Below are positions 45,676-57,159 of a stretch of DNA of 64,000 bases, piece after piece. Origin of the DNA: Rhabditoides inermis (lineage: Eukaryota > Nematoda > Chromadorea > Rhabditida > Rhabditidae). Under the pieces are notes generated by a model, which saw only the letters and a program-made list of their open reading frames with translations, searched no databases and had not been told where the DNA came from. Made by a program: the position numbers and the translations under genes. Where the stretch lies: contig CAWZYM010000369.1 of NCBI GenBank assembly GCA_963966185.1, positions 1,473,501 through 1,537,500 on the forward strand, read 5' to 3'. Within the stretch, counting starts at the first letter, position 1; every line of letters begins with the position of its first letter.

Positions 45676-45933
45676 TTCACTACTTTTCCCAACTTGCACT
45701 TTGAGAGTAGCTCGTCCCGCCCCGCCGCCAGCGTCTAATTCGCGCCGGGTTTGCATTGTTTTGGGCAGCCAAATATAACCAGGAGGGAGAGCGCAGTAGG
45801 CGCGACTCCGATTGGTAGTGAAAACATATGTGGGGGAAAAACAATTTGTGAAACGTAACGGTGATCCGAAACGTAACATGTGATCTGTGGTACATGAGAG
45901 TAAGAAGAGAGAGAAGGGGATAGAGAGAGAAGA

Positions 45934-46013
<80 letters not shown>

Positions 46014-46173
46014 AAGAAAGAAAGAAAGAGAGAGCGAGAGAGAGAGAGAGAAGGAACAGTGAGAGAAGTAGAGAACAGAGGGAGAGAGAGATATTAGTTT
46101 TTGATATCCAGATGAATAGTCATAATTCAGCACATATTAAAAAATTCTATGAAATTTAACAAAAGGACATATA
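45676..46173. repeat. (GA)n microsatellite and spacer
   Basis: The spacer at 45,676-45,900 has no recognised gene. A (GA)n array with minor AAAG interruptions covers about 45,905-46,092. Confidence 0.8.
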
Positions 46174-46487
46174 TTTTCTTTAAAAAGTACCGCGTAAAGA
46201 GATGAACTTTGTCTTATCCCAATGCAGCAAAAGCACATGCATAAAATGTTTACAAATACTAACACAAACCTGCGCATTCTGAAATGTTCTGTTGATACTA
46301 ACCAGTGAACACAACGATATACAAGTGAACAGAGAGTAAGGATCAAGTAAGAAATAGGAGAAAGAAAAAGAGAAGAGAGAGAGGTGCAGGTTTGTGTTAG
46401 TATTTGTAAACGTTTTATGCATGTGCTTTTGCTGCATTGGGATAAGACAAAGTTCATCTCTTTACGCAAGTACTTTTTAAAGAAAAT
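46174..46487. mobile_element. Inverted-repeat MITE related to the palindromic MITEs
   Basis: Arms of about 100 bp: left TTTTCTTTAAAAAGTACCGCG, continuing through AATGCAGCAAAAGCACATGC to ACTAACACAAACCTGC; right is its reverse complement. Arm motifs (AATGCARCAAAAGC, AATACTAACACAAACYTGC, CTGAAATG) are shared with the elements at 11,222 and its copies, so this is another subfamily. Confidence 0.75.
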
Positions 46488-46511
46488 TTAATAATGACAT
46501 AACTAATTCCT

Positions 46512-47297
46512 TGAAGTCGGACGCGCTTATGTACGCTGACGATCTTAAAATCAGTCGTGCCATTGTCGATCCCATGATTGATTCCTGGGATCGCTGGGTC
46601 AGGATGGGGAGATTGACAGCTAGTCAGAAATCTGGCAAATGTCGGTCTCCTCGGCTAAGAGCCCGCACCCGCAGATCAGAAGGCTCCTTTTATCATTTTA
46701 TTATTGTATGTGTAGAGCTGCAGAAAGAAACTGATTCGGTAAGAGATCTTGGTGTAGAAATTAGTCCCGATCTCTCTCTTCTTCCCCTTATTTCTAAGAT
46801 TGTCAAGAAGGCGAATCGCATTTCGTATCTTATCACGGCTTCGTGTTCATTTCCCTCGCTGTCTATTCATTGTATTTTGTTTAACACCTATGTATTGTCG
46901 CCCTATTTTACAGTATGCCTCAGTCGTGTGGTCCTCTTCTCAAAAGGGTGACAGATCGAGGAGGTGCGGCACAGGTTTAGCAAATTCTCTCTTCTCAAGC
47001 TAGGTCACCCCGCTTTCGATATGGCATACGAAGAGAGACTCACGATCCTCGGAATGCCGAATGCGTTCTTTCGAGTATCGCCGTCTTATATTCTGCTTTA
47101 GGATACTAGCGGGCACGGAATCTGGTGAGTTGAGTGGTATTCTCCAGTTGCCTTCACCATCGCGCCAGAGCGGAAGACGACCAAATCAGCGTCAGCTGAA
47201 GAAGTCGATCGTCTCCAACTCGCGAGTATACGGTAGATTTGCGGTAAGAGTAGTGCGGGTTTGGAATGAGCTCCCTGATATCTTTCCGCTTTCATAA
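46512..47297 (+). pseudogene. CR1-like reverse transcriptase fragment, 3' part
   Basis: It begins SDALMYADDLKISRAI (the RT catalytic box) and continues, with frameshifts near 46,850-47,060, through ELQKETDSVRDLGVEI and ISKIVKKANRISYLI. The C-terminal region FRILAGTESGELSGIL and VRVVRVWNELPDIFPLS follows, which is the typical end of CR1-type ORF2. It completes the fragment at 44,231-44,444. Confidence 0.75.
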
Positions 47298-48212
47298 CCG
47301 CCTTGGGTATGTTCAACTTGCATAGTATTCATCATATGCCATAACTAACACATGTTCCGTCTCGTCAACATTCTTTGTCCTTGTCCACAATGTCCTGTCC
47401 TGTCCCTGTCGTATGAAACCGGTGAAAATTTGCTCTCTATTCGGCGCGGTATTTCTCTCTACTTCTCATGTTTCCCGGTGTTTTTATTGATTTGCATTTG
47501 CCATTTTGCTTCATTCTTTGCTTCTCTATTGTTTACACTAGCTGAAATTATTTCTTCTCAAGAAAAAATTTCTATCAATCAACACACTCGGTCGCTACCA
47601 GACCGCACACCGCGCGATGCAACGACAAATGTTGACTCTACCGACAACGAGACGAGGGTCTGAGACACATGGAGTCAAGATCGGAATTGAGCGAGCGATT
47701 TTCTACATGAAACGAAGCGAACATCGATGAACATACATACCATCGATGGACACCAAACTTCTCTATGGGCGAAGGAACGATTACAAGCTGTGTGCAACTG
47801 CAGCTCAAGACGCTGTGGCTGTTGATAAATGTGGGTTCCGCACTGGCGAGCGTAAGAAGCACTCAAGTTTGCAATTAGGTAAATATACATGAATCTATTG
47901 TTGCCACTATTTTTTATCGAAAAATACACGCAAAGAGATTGGCATTAATCTCAATTAAGTGATAAGTGGGAAACTCGGGTAATTTAAGATGAAAGATGTT
48001 GTTATGTGTTTAAGGGCGAGCGATATTGGTAGTGATCGAGTTGGGGTCGTCCTTCTTCCGCTGGATACGAATAGAATCGATCTCCAGCGTAGGCTCGCGG
48101 TGCTGGTTGCTGCAACACACCGATCATTTTTCGTATGCGATTTTGCCCTGCAGTATGTTGTTAGTTGCAATGGAATATTTGCCTCGAACTTCTGAAAGAA
48201 AAGTAATCATGC
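47298..48212. other. Intergenic; no gene recognised
   Basis: Between the LINE end and the stop of the phosphatase gene. It probably starts with the LINE's 3' UTR. I saw nothing else I can support. Confidence 0.4.
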
Positions 48213-51200
48213 TCACTTGACGCGTCTGGCAAAGCAGCTGTACTCGTTGTTGCGAGCTATGTAGGTGGAGAACCTGCGTCCTCCTTTTCGCTCCGGCGTC
48301 GAAGGAACAAGGAACCCTATGCCAACCTTAAAGAAGATCACAATAACAATAAACGCACACTTGACGTACCTTTCCGTTCTTGTTGATCTCAATCACAGCG
48401 CCCATGTTCTCCACGTACTCCTCGTTCGGCAGAATCGTGTAATTCTGAAACTCGGTTGCATTTTTCTGCTCAATTGTTTTCCAGCGTCAACGACAACTAT
48501 CATCACTCGAAGGAACGTGTTTGAAAAAAAACATGCCGATTTTCTCTTTTCGTACTCTTCTGCAGTGTGGCGGTCTCTGGGATAGTCGGGTGCAGAGAAC
48601 AGTGAGATGAGCTTCCTGTTCGCAAAGAAGCCAACACCGCTCTGCATTGCCTGTGAAAATAGACATGAGTTACCATAATGTTAGTTATAAGCGACGAATC
48701 TTTTTGATATTAGAACGGGCAACTTCAATATTGACGCAACTTTCTATGTTTCGTACGCTTTGATGAAATGTTGGCGTCTTTTGAGCTCGTGCACTGTGTG
48801 CCCCTCCCTCGCACTATCGATTGGTCAGTTAGCAATGCTTTGCACATATTTTCATAATTTCCGTTGCTGTGAGAAATTATTTCGGCTCATCAGATCACAA
48901 TACAGTCGTTGCTGCAGTCGAAGTCGATTGTCCTCTGAGAGAAAATTACCCTAGACCGTATCCAAACTTCCACGGCGCAAACTTCTCAGAAATCAGATCC
49001 ATCACTGCGACTCGTTTTGTGATAAGAACATCCGCTTCTCTACAGCACTCGTTTGCAAACTCGCTCGTCACATGGTATTCAGCAACTCAAAATGGTCAGC
49101 ATATCTTTCTTACATCCGAGCGCTTTTTGATTACAATGCGATATGATCGAGAAGGGGCTAGCCTCTTCATCTCTCTATGCTAGTTCTTATGGTCTCGGTG
49201 TCATTACAGACTGATTTTAAAAGGTTATTTTGATGTGTGACACAGTTTTTTTCTGCAATAAATTAAAAGTGGAACGAGTACAGAACTTGCAACGTTCATT
49301 TCGAAAATTGCAACGTTCAAGTCACCAAGTCAAGTTCTCAATATAAAATATGTATATATTGTTTACTTCCATTATCTTTGTAACGTTTCAACATGAACCA
49401 CTCTTCTTTTCTATACTCACCTGATGTCCTCGAATGATCAGCTTAAGTTTGTTTTCGTCGCACACTTTGTTGACCAAGTTTTCGCCAAAGTAGATCGAAG
49501 CTTCGCGTTTCAGGTTCACAGTTGTACTGAATTTCAGAATTTCAATCATACACTTTTCGTATCTGCGGTGCGTACCCATCCAAGTTTTCCATCGGATCGG
49601 CCCACAAGATATCGAGGAACTCATCGTCACTACGCAGGTGGGGCTCACGCTTCTGCAAAGCGCGGTCAAACTAGTAATCAAGTCACGTTTTACAGTTGCT
49701 ATGTACTCTTTCCCATACCTCTTGAATGTGTTCGATCTTGAGACCACTGCGAATGCCTCCATGCATGCAGAGTATCTGTTTGTCGATCAGCGCAGCAATG
49801 GGTAAGAGTTCAAAAACATCCTGGAGATCGGATTCAAACTGCTTTATGTCGTTTGTGGACCCATCAATGCGCTCTGCCAGTTCCTTCTTGAACACTTCGT
49901 TCTTCACGCGCTTCGACTCGTGGTTGCCACGAAGTAGCACAAACTGAACGTATTCACCAATATCTCTCAAAACATACTCGTCAAGAGATTCGTTTTGTCT
50001 TGACAAAACTCAGCAAAAAGCACATGCATACACATTTTTTATGCTAATATAAACCTGAGCTCACAAGGAAAGTGTCCCAGGGCCTCCGCTTGAAATTAAA
50101 CAAATTAGGGCTCATTCGATAGCTTAGTGCCTCCTGATCAATGTTGTCTATGGTCATTTTTGCTGCGGAGCACGTTGAAATGCCGAAAACCTCGTCCAAA
50201 GTTTCGAAATTTGCATACAGAAAACCTCGATTTTTGAAAAGCAGGATGGACTTTTTTGCGAAAAGACCTTTCATAACCATTAGCTATCAGAAAAACTTTT
50301 CGGTTCATGATTTTGTCTCTTACGAGGCAAGTTATAGCCAATCAAGTTATTGTCAGCATGTGTGTTCATATTAGTGAGCGCTGTATGCATATGCGTTTTT
50401 CTTGCCTTAGATTGAGGCAAACATAATAGCAAAATTACAGATAAGGGTTGAATCGAGATGATGAGAGGTGTTGCCATCAGAGCTGATAACTCACGTTTTG
50501 GGGGTAGAGATACTTAAGGATGAACAGGAGGAGGATGCACTCGAGAGACCGATCGCCGCGATCGACATAGTCGCCGAGGAAAAGGTAGCGGCGAGTGAAA
50601 ACTCCTGCAATAACTCTCAGAACTAAATGATTTATGAAACAACGCTAGACTACAACCCGTGAAAATGGCAAGTAGTAAACTATTTTAGAGTCGTGTATAC
50701 GAATACCATCCTAGAACAAACCGTGAACACCATCTTCGTTGAACAGAGCGAAAATACGCAACAGATCCTCGTACTGAAATCAAGGTGTGGCCTCGTGATA
50801 GTCATTGCATCAAAGGTTCCAATGGTATCATAAACAATACTCAAAGAAAGGTATTTGATTTGATTTGATTTGAAAGAAAGGTACCTGTCCATGTATATCA
50901 GCCACGATGACGTATGGAGCAGAGATCTCGACCAACGCGAGTTTCTCCGCCAGAAGAATCTCCCGCATCTTGCTTACAATATTCGTGTTGAAAATCTCCT
51001 TGATCGTAGGCTTGGACAACTGAAATGCGACTGCATGTATGGCGTGAGTCTTTCTCACCTTGCCCCCGATGTGGAAACTGTTCCACTTCAGAAGCACAGT
51101 CAACCATTTGTACATCTTCGCCTTGGTTGCTTCCTTATCCGATAGAATGTCAGCAAGCTCTTCGGGTTCGTCGTCCACGGGGATCTTGGGTTTTCCGGGT

Positions 51201-51784
51201 TTCTTGGTTCTCTTGACGTTCTGAAAGCGTGTCAGTTCTCGTTTTATCGATTGCATTGCATGGTTTACGTGATTTCCTCCCATTGTCGTCACTGTTTCCA
51301 CGTTGTAGCCAATATCATAGGCGTAGTTGTTGGCCTCAAGATACTCGACATTCACTTCTTTTTGTGTGCGCTCCAGATCGTCACACAGATGCTCTTGCTG
51401 TAACCGAAATCAATCAGAGAGAAATGGAGGGTTCGAGAACGTACAAAGGTTTCCGGGATCGAGTCGTGTATTATGAGGTGATTTTTATGATTGATGTGGG
51501 TATTTTTGTAGATGTAGTTCTCCTCCAACACGCCATCACCTGGATTCAATACAACGTCATGTCCGTTTTTTTAGTAAACTCTCACCGTCCTCCATCTCTT
51601 CTCGTTTTCTCTGGTACACCTTGAGTTCCTTCTCATCAGAGTGGTTGTTCTGTGATGGAGTGATGCCTTTTGCACCCGCTACACACTCACCTTCGGATGC
51701 GGTGTGATATGCAGGATGTATCCATAAATAGCAAGCGACAACGCGAGCAGATAAAACCCAAACGACGAAATATCTGACAATCAT
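48213..51784 (-). CDS. PP1-like serine/threonine protein phosphatase with hydrophobic N-terminus
   Basis: Metal-dependent PPP-family phosphatase. Predicted exons: 51,586-51,784; 51,445-51,539; 50,885-51,397 (with an optional in-frame 39-nt intron, gtgaga..ttcag, removing 13 residues); 50,722-50,773; 50,495-50,604; 49,717-49,943; 49,576-49,652; 49,421-49,526; about 48,555-48,650; about 48,370-48,463; 48,213-48,326. All PPP motifs are present: ADIHGQ (usually GDIHGQ), GDYVDRG, RGNHE, CMHGGI, RGHQ and SAPDY. The Gly-to-Ala change before the first metal-binding Asp is mild. The N-terminus ([20 protein letters not shown]) is hydrophobic and could anchor it in a membrane, unusual for PP1; it is followed by ~130 residues of Lys/Glu-rich linker. 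The sequence is divergent, like the worm-expanded PP1 relatives. Joining of the two penultimate exons is unresolved. Confidence 0.85.
48870..49180 (+). pseudogene. LINE endonuclease fragment within a phosphatase intron
   Basis: A frame on the opposite strand to the host gene reads [20 protein letters not shown], with the SDH signature that ends the AP endonuclease domain of LINEs, then [18 protein letters not shown], typical of the following linker. Stops and shifts make it inactive. Confidence 0.6.
50000..50425. mobile_element. Degenerate member of the inverted-repeat MITE family
   Basis: The left edge has CAGCAAAAAGCACATGCATA and ATGCTAATATAAACCTG; the right edge has the weakly complementary ATATTAGTGAGCGCTGTATG and CATATGCGTTTTTCTTGCC. 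The motifs match the arms of the element at 46,174. It lies in intron 5 of the phosphatase gene. Confidence 0.45.
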
Positions 51785-52190
51785 GAATGAGTACACACCT
51801 AATAGTTCATTACAACTCACATGACGCAACTAGCGATACGTACAGGGGGTTTGTGTTTGCGCGGGAACCAGCCACTTGCCAAAACAGCTGTTCCGTTTCA
51901 CGTTCTTGTTTTCGTTCAATTTATCAATTTGTGTTGTTTTTTGACATTGTATTGTATTCCGTATGTTTATATATCGATTTAGTCGTGTGTAGCTCCTTTT
52001 GAAACGCTTGTGAACAAGAATACGTTGTCGAAAGTTCTGGAATCATGAATTATCGCAAAATATCGCATTTCTCATCTCTCATTTTCTATTGTTTTACTTG
52101 AGTAATCGATGACACGTTTTCAATTTGTTGCTATAGAACTGTTGCTTCGTTCTTCGTCATGTGATCGCACCCCCACCCTGTGAAATTGCT
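51785..52190. other. Upstream of the phosphatase gene; nothing firm
   Basis: It probably holds the phosphatase promoter (inference). On the minus strand an acceptor-like TTAG lies about 15 bases before the ATG, which could be used for trans-splicing. No other feature recognised. Confidence 0.3.
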
Positions 52191-52645
52191 GCTATCGGCG
52201 GTCGCGGCGCAGTGCCAAATTGGGCAGACGACGGCGGCACAGCGTGGAGTTGACCAGGTATACTATTTATAAGTTATAGTGTTTGATGATTGTAATATGT
52301 AATATGTTTCGTATACATGTTATAACAGTTGCATGATTGCAGGAGGTTTCGTACACGCCGCACTCGTCGGTCGTCGCAAGAACAGCACCAGGTCTTTGTC
52401 AAGCACGTCTCTTGCTTCCTCAAGGTAAACAACATGTTTTTAATATATCTTATCATGTTCACAAACGATTGCAATCCATGAATTATATTTCAATTGTAAA
52501 ATGTTCCATCTTATGACGGAATTTGTGTGAAACGTACATATTGCAGGTTGAGTCTTCGCTTCCCGAACTCCGTTTCCTGTCACGCGCACACCAAGAACAA
52601 CATCTCCGTCTTTGCAGAACGAAACTGTTTTTGTTCCTTTTGAAA
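52191..52645 (+). other. Candidate small spliced gene, unproven
   Basis: Three exon-like pieces: up to 52,257 (donor CAG/GTATAC), 52,343-52,424 (acceptor ATTGCAG, donor CTCAAG/GTAAAC) and 52,546-52,645 (acceptor TATTGCAG). The last two join in frame to give QEQHQVFVKHVSCFLK, VESSLPELRFLSRAHQEQHL and so on, to a stop. The first exon does not fit the same frame. No family likeness. Confidence 0.25.
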
Positions 52646-52867
52646 TAAACTTGGAAATCTTATATTGATCGATGCTACGCATGAATTTGAGCAATGATAT
52701 CGATGTACTGACAATTGTCCGTGAATGGAAAGTGGATGTGTGTTGTTGGATACAACTGTGTTTGGTTGTTCGGGTCTGTTTCTTTCAAAGTGAAATACGT
52801 TTCAACGCGCGCTTAAGTTCTTCGCATCCAGCCAGCAGTCAAATCAGCCCATGGTTACGCATGCCAA

Positions 52868-53055
52868 CCACCTGTCTCGATGGCGCAGCTGGTTAGGCAG
52901 GCGCCTCTAACGCTGAGGGTCGCGGGTTCGAATCCACCCTCCTGTTTTGCGTGAGCAAGCGTGGCTGCTTGGCACTAGGCCAAGTGGCGGGTCCAACTTT
53001 CATGCTCCGCCCATTCCTGGCCGATTGGAGACGACTTTACCCGGCCCTGTTTTTT
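52868..53055 (+). repeat. tRNA-derived SINE
   Basis: A tRNA-like head (A box GATGGCGCAGCTGGTTAGGC, B box GGGTTCGAATCC) is followed by GAGCAAGCGTGGCTGCTTGG and the body CCGCCCATTCCTGGCCGATT, ending in a T run. The body is shared with the SINE at 4,984-5,336. The anticodon stem has only four good pairs and the acceptor arm does not close, so it is not a functional tRNA. Confidence 0.75.
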
Positions 53056-53063
53056 TTTTAAAT

Positions 53064-53628
53064 GAATATATTTTGCGAAGTATTTTCATCATTTATTGTT
53101 GAGGTATAATTGCATTCACACGTCTGCAAACTATTTCAACTGCGTTTACAGTTCTGAAAAGGTGATGAAGCCGTATTGAAAACGCTTGTGAACGCATCGG
53201 AGCAGCGTGGGGGCCGAGGACAGTACCGTGGCATATCAGTGATCCGCGTTTGTCGACAACTGACGAGGACGTTTCTCTCCGAGACAGATCGTCGTGAAGT
53301 GTGCCCGTAACGAGCAGCCGAATCACATCATCTTTGCCGACTTCTGGACAGTATTCGGCAGTCCTGATCGAGAACTCTGTGCGATTGAGTGCACGCCGAT
53401 GCAGCTCAACTAATGCTACGCGACCTGTACAGCCAATTTGTACTCTGTATACACGCACTGAAGCATCCGAACTGGACGTCGCGTCGAACTGCTGCAAATA
53501 TTCGGCCCACTACTCTTCTATTCTACGTCATTGACAACATGATGTGTGCCGTGAAAAGGTTTGCAGACGTGTGCATGCAACTAGACCTCATCAGTAAATA
53601 AAAGTACTTCGCAAAAATATTACATTCG
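53064..53628. mobile_element. Non-autonomous DNA transposon with ~70-bp inverted ends
   Basis: The left end AATATATTTTGCGAAGTATT continues to TTGCATTCACACGTCTGCAA. The right end, reverse complemented, reads AATATTTTTGCGAAGTACTT and continues to TTGCATGCACACGTCTGCAA. An internal minus-strand open frame of 134 codons (53,093-53,497) runs through one arm and has no recognised motif. Confidence 0.65.
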
Positions 53629-55005
53629 TCGGTTTTTTTTTTAAAAAAAAGGGCCGGATTATCGGGACCCCAAATACAGAACTCTCGAACGGGCCCGTTA
53701 TTTGGAGACACTCAGAAAATTTCACGATGACGTCATTTGTTGTTGAATTTTTCGTTGTTGATTTTTCCGAATTGTTGAATTTTCCCAGTTGTTGAATTGT
53801 TGAATTTTACAGGATGCCGAAGTGATGAAGTGATGAATTTTCCAGGATGCCCTTAATTTTGTAAATTAAAAATAGTTGGTGATAATTGATTATTGTTGTG
53901 TAATTTGTTCATACACTCCGTGAAATCGCATATTTCACACTACAAAATTGTGCAAATAGTTTTTAAACTGTTTTTTTTATTTGTTTTTTCGTTGTTGAAC
54001 TCACTTTCATTGATTTTTCTAATGCAAGTATGTCGCAAAATCATACTGGTATTCATTTAGTATCGAATGATTGTCACTACTACTGCCTTCGCTCACTAGG
54101 TTTTTGATTGACGCATGGCGCGCGTTTTTTTCAGCTCTCTCTCCTCGCTTGAATGACGGCCTGGGGATCTAGTGTTTGTGGGTCCGACAACTAGATTCCA
54201 AGTGTTGTGTGTGTGTTCTCTCCTCCCGCATTCTGCATAGATATCGATCAGCCGCCGGCCGCTTCATCGCATCGATCAGCTGTTCTTCTTGACACATACT
54301 CCCTCTTTCTCTCATCTCTCTCAACTCTTCTCCTCTTTCTTTCTCTCTCACTAACTTGTCGGTCATACTATGTCGTTCGATTTTCCCGCCCACAATGTTT
54401 GTTGTTGTTCTCACACTGGGAATCGGCTAGACAACGTGGCAGCGTGTGTAAGTGTATGCGTTTTACACTACTGATATGCGAGATAGGTTTTTGCTTTGCG
54501 TTTAGGACGCGTACGTATTCGTATTGTTTTTTATAGAAGTGTATTGTTGTGCAAGTCTTTGCAAATTCAAGTGTTGCTATATTGGATATAGTTATTGTTT
54601 ATTGAACAGCGCATTGATGGATATCCCGGATCGGCGGAAAGGCGGAAACACCGGCACCGCGTCTATAGATTCTACTCGCAGATTGCAGCCATGTTATGCA
54701 ATCGCGCGTCAGGTTGCTCACGCATTCCTGACCATAGCAACCGAGAGAGGCAACATTTCATCATCAACTTGAACCTATATAAGACGCTTTGTTGTCGGTG
54801 CGCATCATTGCCGCTGTAGTTGCTCAATTACGCGTTTTATTGACCTTGCATCGGTGTCTGAATCAAATCTGATAAACTGATATATTGACATATAGCTAGT
54901 TCAATTTTAGAATGAGCTTGTCGTTGCTCTGCGTTTTTGTTTAAACCTCGCCTCGGTGTTTGATGGATAGGCTGATATATAACTTGTTATTTGTTCCATT
55001 TCAGG
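53629..55005. other. Intergenic region upstream of the GTPase gene
   Basis: It holds a T/A run with AAAAAAAAGGGCC, a degenerate array of TTGTTGAATTTT-like repeats at about 53,735-53,830, and a CT-rich stretch near 54,300-54,360. No coding region recognised. The last ~20 bases form a good acceptor (TTCCATTTCAG) just before the GTPase start codon. Confidence 0.4.
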
Positions 55006-57112
55006 ATGAGCCGATTATCGGAACACGAGCCACAACCACAGGTCGGCAACGGACACGAGAAAGAGGTTGGTGACTATGTTTGTTAATAAAATATGGTGGA
55101 ATTGTGAGGGAATGGGCTACCTAATGTATTGCGATCTGATTGAGTCAAGCGAGTGAGCAGTAGTGAATAGGAATCGGAAACGACCAGCCGAAAATATTGT
55201 TGTGGGCATATCTCGTGATCGCAAAATGAATTGTATCATGCCTTCTTTATGCAGACGCCGGAGAGGCCGCGCCAGCAGCCCAACAAACAGCTCTCCGACA
55301 AGGCCGCCGGACTCAGCGGGCTCTACGATGGTCGGTCATGTACACAAATTGAAATCAATCACACTTCAATCAAACACAATTAATCACACAATCATAGCTC
55401 TATGATGGTCGTTCATATACTGTTTCACATGACCCTCGTTCTGATGACCTGATCATGGTTATCGACTAGCTGAATTTATGCGATTAGGGATATGAAAAGT
55501 TATGAATCAAAAAAATCTTGTTTTTATTTGGTCCTTTGCCATAGGCCTGTCGGTCATTTTAAAAGTTCACCCAATAGAGAGTACGTGTCGTCGAATAGTT
55601 TCATTCAGAACAGAGCGGGTTTGGCTCAAGTTTTGCGCAAAACACATCTCAAGGATCATAAAAAAAACTATTTAATAACTGTGTGTCTTGCTTGCAGGAA
55701 AAGTCCGTAACCTTACCGTAAATTGCATTACCATGTGCTACTAGATTCGTGCTACTAGAAGTGCTACTAGAAGAAGTGCTACTAGAAGATATTGTGATTG
55801 TGCCTTGCTTGGAGGGTCTGACGAGGAGGACGCCTCCTCGGGACAGGCGCGCAGTGTACTCGACGCGGCCGTGCTAGTCAGGGGCAAGGAGGACGAGGTA
55901 CGGCGGCTATCGATTGATTATAGGACCATATCAATATCATGCAATCGATATTGCATACAACACTGTGTCTGTGTCGTTTTTTTGTTCCGATCACGCTCTG
56001 ATGTTTGTTTTTGGAATAGCAAACATGATTATGATGACACGTGCGGAATCGAATTTGGAAGTGCGTTGTGGAGTGTTGCTATGGCTGACTGTGGCACCCG
56101 TTGGCTCGTTGCAGCTGGATCAGCTGCTGGTGCACCTCCGCTCCCTTCTCCTACAGGGCGAGGGCGAGTCCATCTTCGAGCTGGGAGTCGCCGTCGACGG
56201 AAAGGGCGCCAAGGGTGCGTGTGCTTATCTTGTTTTTATTATAATATCATTATATGTTTATATATATGTTTATATATTTATATATTATATCAATCAATCG
56301 TTTATCCGGAATCGTTATATCTGAATATGACAACACAATCATGACGATATGAAGCATACAGTAGTGCCTAAGATACTAGATGCATAGGCTAACGCCGGGG
56401 AAAGACAGGTAGGCTGACGAGGTTAGTGGCGGGAAGACGATACTTGATCGATAATCGTTCCTGGACCATTAGAGTACCATTCTTGACGTGTAGAGCTCCG
56501 GGTTTTCCTTTGCTTCCATGCCAATTGGTATCTCCTCGCGCCATAGCTGCTTCCACAAGAGGGTACTTCCCGCCGCCTCACTGGTTTCTCGGAAAGGATT
56601 CTTGTCGATGACCGATCATTCGGCGGCGGCGGGGCAAAATGAAGACCCGACCGCACGCCGCGGGGAAAAGAAGAAGATATATTATATGTTTAATATGATT
56701 ATATGTTTACTACTGTGTGGTTTTGGATTGTTTTGCGTTTGAAGTAGGGCCGGCAGTACATGTCTCTCACATACTAGCATCATGCTAATCAGGGAGCGGC
56801 AATGATGTGTGTTCGAAACAGGAACAACATGACATCTAATACAACACAATAGTAATAATAGTGAATTGTTAAATAGTTACTAGTACTTTATGTGACGTGA
56901 CCATTTGAGGGCTGTCTCGCGACGAGCTCGACAAGTCGATGGCGGCATTCGAGGCGCTGCTGGACAAGGTGCCGGCGGTGGGCAGTCGGATAGAGAGCAG
57001 GACGGTGGGCGGGGAGGGGGGGGGGGAGCGATGAGAGGGGGGGGGAGAGAGGAGAGAGAAAGGGGGGGGGAGGGGGGGAGAGAGAGAGAAGAGAGGGAGA
57101 AAGAGAGAGGGG

Positions 57113-57159
<47 letters not shown>

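Noticed and set aside
44557..45879. Very long open frames on both strands over the tetranucleotide array (about 350-400 codons)
   Set aside because: They are produced by the (TTCC)n repeat, which has no stop in any frame.
53093..53497. 134-codon minus-strand frame
   Set aside because: It lies inside a non-autonomous inverted-repeat element, runs through one arm, and has no recognisable motif.
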